A stretch of DNA of 26,868 nt from UBA4312 sp002394635 (GTDB lineage Bacteria > Bacillota_I > Bacilli_A > Erysipelotrichales > Erysipelotrichaceae). Of the stretch, positions 23,867 to 26,868 are shown piece by piece (the first letter of the stretch is position 1; each line of letters starts with the position of its first letter). The translations under genes and the position numbers were made by a program. The notes under the pieces were generated by a model. It ran no database searches. It was given only the letters and a program-made list of their open reading frames with translations, and was not told the origin of the DNA. The stretch covers positions 1-26,868 of the forward strand of contig CAMNHO010000023.1 in NCBI GenBank assembly GCA_946539765.1, written 5' to 3'.

Positions 23867-23887
23867 ATAAACAAAAGGAAGTGACAC
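23859..23887 (-). promoter_or_regulatory. Promoter of the kinase gene
   Basis: The minus strand has GTGTCA (23882-23887), 17 bases, TATAAT (23859-23864, perfect -10). The -35 overlaps the region just before the HTH start codon. It is physically incompatible with simultaneous use of the plus-strand promoter. Confidence 0.65.
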
Positions 23888-23888
23888 T

Positions 23889-24302
23889 ATGATTTCAACG
23901 ACACAATTATTACAGGTACTTCAGTCAAAAAAGACCCTCCCAGTAGACACACTATTAGAAGAAATACCGGATCTTACTTTTTCAAAGTATATCCAGTCCA
24001 TGTTGGAATCTAAAAATTTGTCAAAAAGCGATGTAATCCAAAAAACCACTTTACAGAGAAATTATGCGTATCAAATATTTGATGGTTCGCGAAAACCTGG
24101 GAAAGATAAAGTATTGCAACTGTGTTTAGCCATGAAACTGACTTTAAAAGAAACGGATCATCTTCTGAGTTTATCGGATAACGGATCCCTATATCCAAAG
24201 GTAAAAAGAGATGCTTTATTAATATATGCACTAAACCGCGAAATGAGTGTCATCGATACAAACGTATTGTTAAGCGAACACAAACTACCTATTCTGGAAT
24301 AA
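23889..24302 (+). CDS. Small HTH-domain protein divergent from the kinase
   Basis: The 137 residues seem to hold an XRE-like helix-turn-helix (about 32-95: FSKYIQSMLESKNLSKSDVI..., then NYAYQIFDGSRKPGKDKVLQL). A C-terminal extension follows (YPKVKRDALLIYALNREMSV...LLSEHKLPIL). I do not recognise a named family. Genes of this type often sit beside Hanks kinases in Bacillota, by recollection only. AAGGAA precedes the ATG. It may regulate the kinase or be its substrate. Confidence 0.75.
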   Translation: MISTTQLLQVLQSKKTLPVDTLLEEIPDLTFSKYIQSMLESKNLSKSDVIQKTTLQRNYAYQIFDGSRKPGKDKVLQLCLAMKLTLKETDHLLSLSDNGSLYPKVKRDALLIYALNREMSVIDTNVLLSEHKLPILE

Positions 24303-24303
24303 A

Positions 24304-24330
24304 AAAAGAAGTCCATATTGGACTTCTTTT
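24304..24330. terminator. Bidirectional terminator between the HTH gene and rplL
   Basis: A perfect 12-bp stem (AAAAGAAGTCCA / TGGACTTCTTTT) with a 3-base loop has T-tracts on both strands. It lies between two convergent genes and ends both transcripts. Confidence 0.93.
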
Positions 24331-24346
24331 ATTTAACACTCTGAAA

Positions 24347-24715
24347 TTACTTAATTTCAACCATTGCTCCGGCTTCAACCAGTTTGTTCTTGATTTCTTC
24401 AGCTTCTTCCGGATCAATGTTTTCTTTGATAGCAGCCGGTGCAGAGTCAACCAGTTTCTTAGCATCTACTAAGCCTAAACCAGTGATTTCACGTACGGCT
24501 TTGATAACCTTAACTTTAGTAGCTCCGATGTCAGTTAAAGTAACAGTTACTTCACTTGGTCCTTCGTCAACTACTTCAGCAGCAGCAGGTCCAGCAACAG
24601 CAGCAGCTGCAACTACACCGAATTTATCTTCGATTGCTTTTACTAATTCATTCAGTTCTAAAATAGTAGCTTCTTCTAAATAAGCCAGAATTTCATCTTG
24701 TGTTAATTTTGCCAT
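24347..24715 (-). CDS. rplL: 50S ribosomal protein L7/L12
   Basis: L7/L12 forms the flexible stalk that recruits translational GTPases. The 122 residues show the N-terminal dimerisation domain (MAKLTQDEILAYLEEATILE), an Ala-rich hinge (about 34-46) and the C-terminal domain with KVIKAVREITGLGLVDAKKLVD. The length is normal. It follows rplJ by 18 bases and ends at a strong terminator; rpoB, the usual next gene, is not here. Confidence 0.98.
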   Translation of the reverse strand: MAKLTQDEILAYLEEATILELNELVKAIEDKFGVVAAAAVAGPAAAEVVDEGPSEVTVTLTDIGATKVKVIKAVREITGLGLVDAKKLVDSAPAAIKENIDPEEAEEIKNKLVEAGAMVEIK

Positions 24716-24733
24716 TCTTGTTTTCCTCCTTGA

Positions 24734-25261
24734 TTATTCGGCTGGTGCAGCTTCTTCAGCTGGCGCAGCTCCGTTTTCTTTAGCTTCTGCCAACGCTTTA
24801 ATTGTTAATGCAAACTTGATAACTGGTGCATTTAAGCAGGAAGCAAATTTAGCCAACATACCTTCTTTGTTAGGCAGGGCAGCTAATGTTTTGATGGTTG
24901 TTTCATCAACCGTTTCCCCATCAACGACTCCATTTTTCAATACCAGTGCTTCGTGATCTTTTGCGAATGCAGCCAATACACGAGCTGGAGCAACTGGATC
25001 CTTACCAAAAGCTAAGGCGTTTGGTCCAACCATGCCTTCACTAAATTCATCATAACCTAATTTCTGTGCAGCACGACGAGCAATCGCGTTTTTGTAAACT
25101 TTGAATTCTACGTCTTCAGCACGAAGATTACGACGAAGTTCCGTTGCTTCTTTTACGGTTAAGCCTCGATATTCAACCATAACGATTGAACTGGCTGCCT
25201 GCATTTTCTCAGCCAGTGCAGCTACCTTGGCTTCCTTTTCAGCAAGGATTCTTTCATTCAT
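24734..25261 (-). CDS. rplJ: 50S ribosomal protein L10
   Basis: L10 is the base of the L7/L12 stalk and, bound to its own mRNA leader, represses rplJL. The 175 residues (MNERILAEKEAKVAAL...) include SSIVMVEYRGLTVKEATELR and an Ala/Glu-rich C-terminal tail beyond the L12-binding helix. A GTG three codons upstream extends the frame but lies in the AGAGGTGG ribosome binding site, so the ATG is chosen. Own promoter and attenuator leader lie upstream. Confidence 0.96.
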   Translation of the reverse strand: MNERILAEKEAKVAALAEKMQAASSIVMVEYRGLTVKEATELRRNLRAEDVEFKVYKNAIARRAAQKLGYDEFSEGMVGPNALAFGKDPVAPARVLAAFAKDHEALVLKNGVVDGETVDETTIKTLAALPNKEGMLAKFASCLNAPVIKFALTIKALAEAKENGAAPAEEAAPAE

Positions 25262-25298
25262 GCGGTCCACCTCTTCTTTCTATATTGTAACAATATTC

Positions 25299-25411
25299 AA
25301 AGAAAAGCCCGTACCAAAGCACGGGCAAATGAGCATAATAAAGATTAAGCATCAACCCTCGGTAACATGATTAAGCTCTATGGCCGTTACTGTCTTTGGA
25401 ATATTGATAAC
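25299..25411 (-). ncRNA. L10-type leader with attenuator of rplJL
   Basis: The leader begins at about 25411. It holds a stem GTAAC / GTTAC (25386-25390 with 25362-25366) next to the conserved-looking CCGAGGG segment (25356-25362). It ends in a terminator GCCCGT / ACGGGC followed by TTTTCTTTG (25303-25326). This matches the known Bacillota scheme in which L10 or its L12 complex binds the leader and favours the terminator. A 15-base palindrome, ATATTGTAACAATAT (25282-25296), lies between it and the ribosome binding site. Confidence 0.8.
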
Positions 25412-25417
25412 AAACGA

Positions 25418-25446
25418 ATTTTAATCGATTGACTTTCTTTTGTCAA
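25418..25446 (-). promoter_or_regulatory. Promoter of rplJL
   Basis: The minus strand reads TTGACA (25441-25446), 17 bases, TAAAAT (25418-25423). It lies 2 bases after the rplA stop, so rplJL can be made apart from rplKA. Confidence 0.85.
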
Positions 25447-25448
25447 TA

Positions 25449-26132
25449 CTAGTCTTTTACAATGCGGATGCCAGGTCCCATTGTTGCAGACAATGTTACG
25501 GATTTCATATATCCGCCTTTAACTGTAGTAGGACGTGCCTTCAGAATACGATCGTACATTGCACGGTAGTTTTCAATCAGTTTTTCATCATCGAAGCTTA
25601 CTTTACCGATAATAACGCTCAGGTTTCCTTCACGGTCTACACGGTACGTAACTTTACCTTTTTTGATTTCTTCAATCGCATTGGCAATATCCATTGTTAC
25701 AGTACCTGTCTTAGGGTTTGGCATCAAACCTTTAGGTCCTAACAAACGTCCTAAACGTCCTAATTTACCCATCATATTCGGTGTAGCAACCAATACGTCA
25801 AAATCGAACCAACCTTTGGAAATCTGGTCAATTAAATCCTGTGCACCAACTACATCTGCACCGGCATCTTCTGCTTCTTTTGCTTTGTCACCTTCTGCAA
25901 CAACCGCAACCTTCTGAGATTTTCCAGTTCCGTTTGGCAATACCATAGCACCACGGATCATCTGATCAGCATGACGCGGGTCTACATTTAAGTTAAAACA
26001 CAATTCAACTGTTGCATCAAATTTTGTTGTACTTATTTCCTTTAACAGTTTTACAGCTTCTTCAATTGGATATGCTTTAGAGCGATCAACCAATTTTGCA
26101 GCCTCTAAATAACGTCTACTTCTTTTAGCCAT
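25449..26132 (-). CDS. rplA: 50S ribosomal protein L1
   Basis: L1 forms the mobile stalk at the E site and represses the L11 operon by binding its mRNA leader in E. coli. The 227 residues include GWFDFDVLVATPNMMGKLGRL, LGPKGLMPNPKTGTVT and the C-terminal PTTVKGGYMKSVTLSATMGPGIRI. The length is close to the usual 230. It follows rplK by 14 bases with GGAGG before the ATG. Confidence 0.98.
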   Translation of the reverse strand: MAKRSRRYLEAAKLVDRSKAYPIEEAVKLLKEISTTKFDATVELCFNLNVDPRHADQMIRGAMVLPNGTGKSQKVAVVAEGDKAKEAEDAGADVVGAQDLIDQISKGWFDFDVLVATPNMMGKLGRLGRLLGPKGLMPNPKTGTVTMDIANAIEEIKKGKVTYRVDREGNLSVIIGKVSFDDEKLIENYRAMYDRILKARPTTVKGGYMKSVTLSATMGPGIRIVKD

Positions 26133-26146
26133 CTTGATCGTCCCTC

Positions 26147-26575
26147 CTATTCAAATCCTTCAATTTTGATACCCATGTTACGAGCTGTACCAGCCACAAT
26201 ACGCATTGCAGCTTCTACATCGTTAGCATTCAGATCCGGCATCTTGTATTCAGCAATTTCTTTTAACTGATCAACAGTGATTGTTCCGGCAACTTCGTTT
26301 TGGTTACCACTTGCTGTTTTGATTCCGGCTGCTTCTTTCAATTTGTTTGCTGCAGGTGTTGTTTTCGTAACAAACTCAAAACTCTTGTCATCGTATGCAG
26401 TGATGATTACTGGAACCAGTTCTCCACGACGATCTTTTGTAGCGTCGTTGAAAGCTGTACAGAACTGTGGCATGTTAATTCCGGCACTTGCTAAAGCAGG
26501 TCCTGGTTTTGCCTGTCCAGCCATAAACTGCAACTTACATACTTTTGTAACTTTTGCATTCTTCTTTTTAGCCAT
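26147..26575 (-). CDS. rplK: 50S ribosomal protein L11 with shortened proline loop
   Basis: L11 binds the GTPase-associated region of 23S rRNA; its N-terminal domain takes part in thiostrepton binding, EF-G action and RelA activation. The 142 residues have both domains, ending IAGTARNMGI-like VAGTARNMGIKIEGFE. In the N-terminal domain the nearly invariant PAPPVGPALGQ loop reads PGPALAS (P24-S30), four residues shorter. The rest of the frame is intact, so it is not a frameshift. AAGGAGG precedes the ATG. nusG, often just upstream, is absent here. Confidence 0.97.
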   Translation of the reverse strand: MAKKKNAKVTKVCKLQFMAGQAKPGPALASAGINMPQFCTAFNDATKDRRGELVPVIITAYDDKSFEFVTKTTPAANKLKEAAGIKTASGNQNEVAGTITVDQLKEIAEYKMPDLNANDVEAAMRIVAGTARNMGIKIEGFE

Positions 26576-26601
26576 AAGACATCCTCCTTATATTTCGTCT
26601 T

Positions 26602-26642
26602 ATGCAGTGGTCATAATGAGTAATGCGAACTCTGCCACGCAT
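26602..26642 (-). ncRNA. Structured 5' leader of rplKA, possible L1 binding site
   Basis: In the mRNA, AUGCGUGG pairs with CCACUGCAU (one bulge). An asymmetric internal loop of 2 and 7 bases follows, then a short GAGU / ACUC hairpin. It begins directly at the predicted transcription start and ends about 15 bases before the Shine-Dalgarno sequence. Two helices with an asymmetric loop resemble known L1-mRNA sites. The assignment is an inference. Confidence 0.45.
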
Positions 26643-26650
26643 GCTAATCT

Positions 26651-26679
26651 ATAATAAGGGAAAATTCATTAAACTTCAA
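26651..26679 (-). promoter_or_regulatory. Promoter of rplKA
   Basis: The minus strand reads TTGAAG (26674-26679), 17 bases, TATTAT (26651-26656). The start of transcription would lie about 70 bases before rplK. Confidence 0.7.
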
Positions 26680-26742
26680 CTGTTTTTCACGTTCTTTTTT
26701 AAAAAAAACTGTCTTTTCCTTCTTTTTTTCTAAAAAATACTC

Positions 26743-26771
26743 TTGCACTTCTCAAAGTTGCATGATATTAT
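26743..26771 (+). promoter_or_regulatory. Promoter of the tRNA-Glu gene
   Basis: TTGCAC (26743-26748), 17 bases, TATTAT (26766-26771) preceded by TGA, an extended -10. A T/A-rich tract just upstream may act as an UP element. The -35 is a weak match. Confidence 0.6.
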
Positions 26772-26779
26772 ATGAAAGC

Positions 26780-26798
26780 CTTATCGAGACACGATAAG
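26780..26798 (+). repeat. Perfect hairpin in the 5' leader of tRNA-Glu
   Basis: CTTATCG / CGATAAG with loop AGACA, starting at about the transcription start and ending 11 bases before the mature tRNA. Confidence 0.7.
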
Positions 26799-26809
26799 TT
26801 TACATACAT

Positions 26810-26868
26810 GGCGCGTTGGAGAAACGGTTAACTCACATGCCTTTCACGCATGCATTCACGGGTTCGAA
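26810..26868 (+). tRNA. tRNA-Glu (anticodon UUC), cut by the window edge
   Basis: The sequence folds as a tRNA: acceptor GGCGCGT, D-stem GAG/CTC, anticodon stem CATGC / GCATG with loop CTTTCAC (anticodon TTC), variable loop CATTC, T-stem ACGGG and T-loop start TTCGAA. The 3' part of the T-arm and acceptor lie outside the window. It is transcribed divergently from rplK. Confidence 0.93.

Noticed and set aside
1..26868. Search for CRISPR arrays, insertion sequences, prophage genes and toxin-antitoxin pairs
   Set aside because: No spaced direct-repeat array, transposase, integrase or phage motif was found. The XRE gene pairs with a DUF2975 membrane protein, not with a recognisable toxin.

Overview
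The window is a chromosomal segment from a low-GC Gram-positive bacterium (Bacillota). Most of it is the translation-gene superregion, read on the minus strand. Three features point towards the class Erysipelotrichia or the Mollicutes side of Bacillota: rpmD (L30) is absent between rpsE and rplO, L11 has a shortened proline loop, and S14 is the short zinc-binding type. TGA acts as a normal stop (for example at the end of the kinase gene), so this is not a TGA=Trp mycoplasma. The taxon is an inference, of moderate confidence.

Layout from right to left, which is the direction of transcription for most genes. (1) 24347-26575: rplK-rplA, then rplJ-rplL behind its own promoter and an L10-type attenuator leader. 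A tRNA-Glu gene is divergent at the right edge. (2) 19498-24302: a non-ribosomal island where rpoB and rpoC usually lie. It holds a HAD phosphatase, an XRE/DUF2975 pair, a tyrosine-phosphatase-like protein, and a membrane Ser/Thr kinase with a membrane OB-fold protein and a divergent HTH gene. (3) 15010-19298: the str operon rpsL-rpsG-fusA-tuf with its promoter, structured leader and terminator. (4) 11368-14777: an APC-type permease, an M18 aminopeptidase and an unknown membrane protein, lying between tuf and rpsJ. (5) 182-11117: the S10-spc cluster from rpsJ to secY-adk, without rpmD. (6) 1-181: a terminator after adk and then rpmJ directly, with no map or infA.

The ribosomal genes are tightly packed. 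Four junctions have TAATG stop/start overlaps, and several starts had to be moved downstream of the longest open frame because the Shine-Dalgarno sequence lies inside the extension. Regulation is visible as r-protein leaders upstream of rpsJ, rpsL, rplJ and rplK. Several promoters are built into or directly behind terminators.

The most unusual points are: the L11 proline loop deletion; the kinase/HTH gene pair driven by divergent promoters that share their -10 region; three TATCGTT repeats flanking the XRE/DUF2975 promoter; a probable leaderless phosphatase mRNA; and the missing or displaced core genes (rpoBC, rpmD, map-infA). No CRISPR array, insertion sequence, prophage or attachment site was seen. 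No stretch longer than 300 bases lacks a gene; the longest gaps (about 250 bases upstream of rpsJ, 230 upstream of the permease, 230 upstream of rplK) hold the promoters, leaders and terminators listed.
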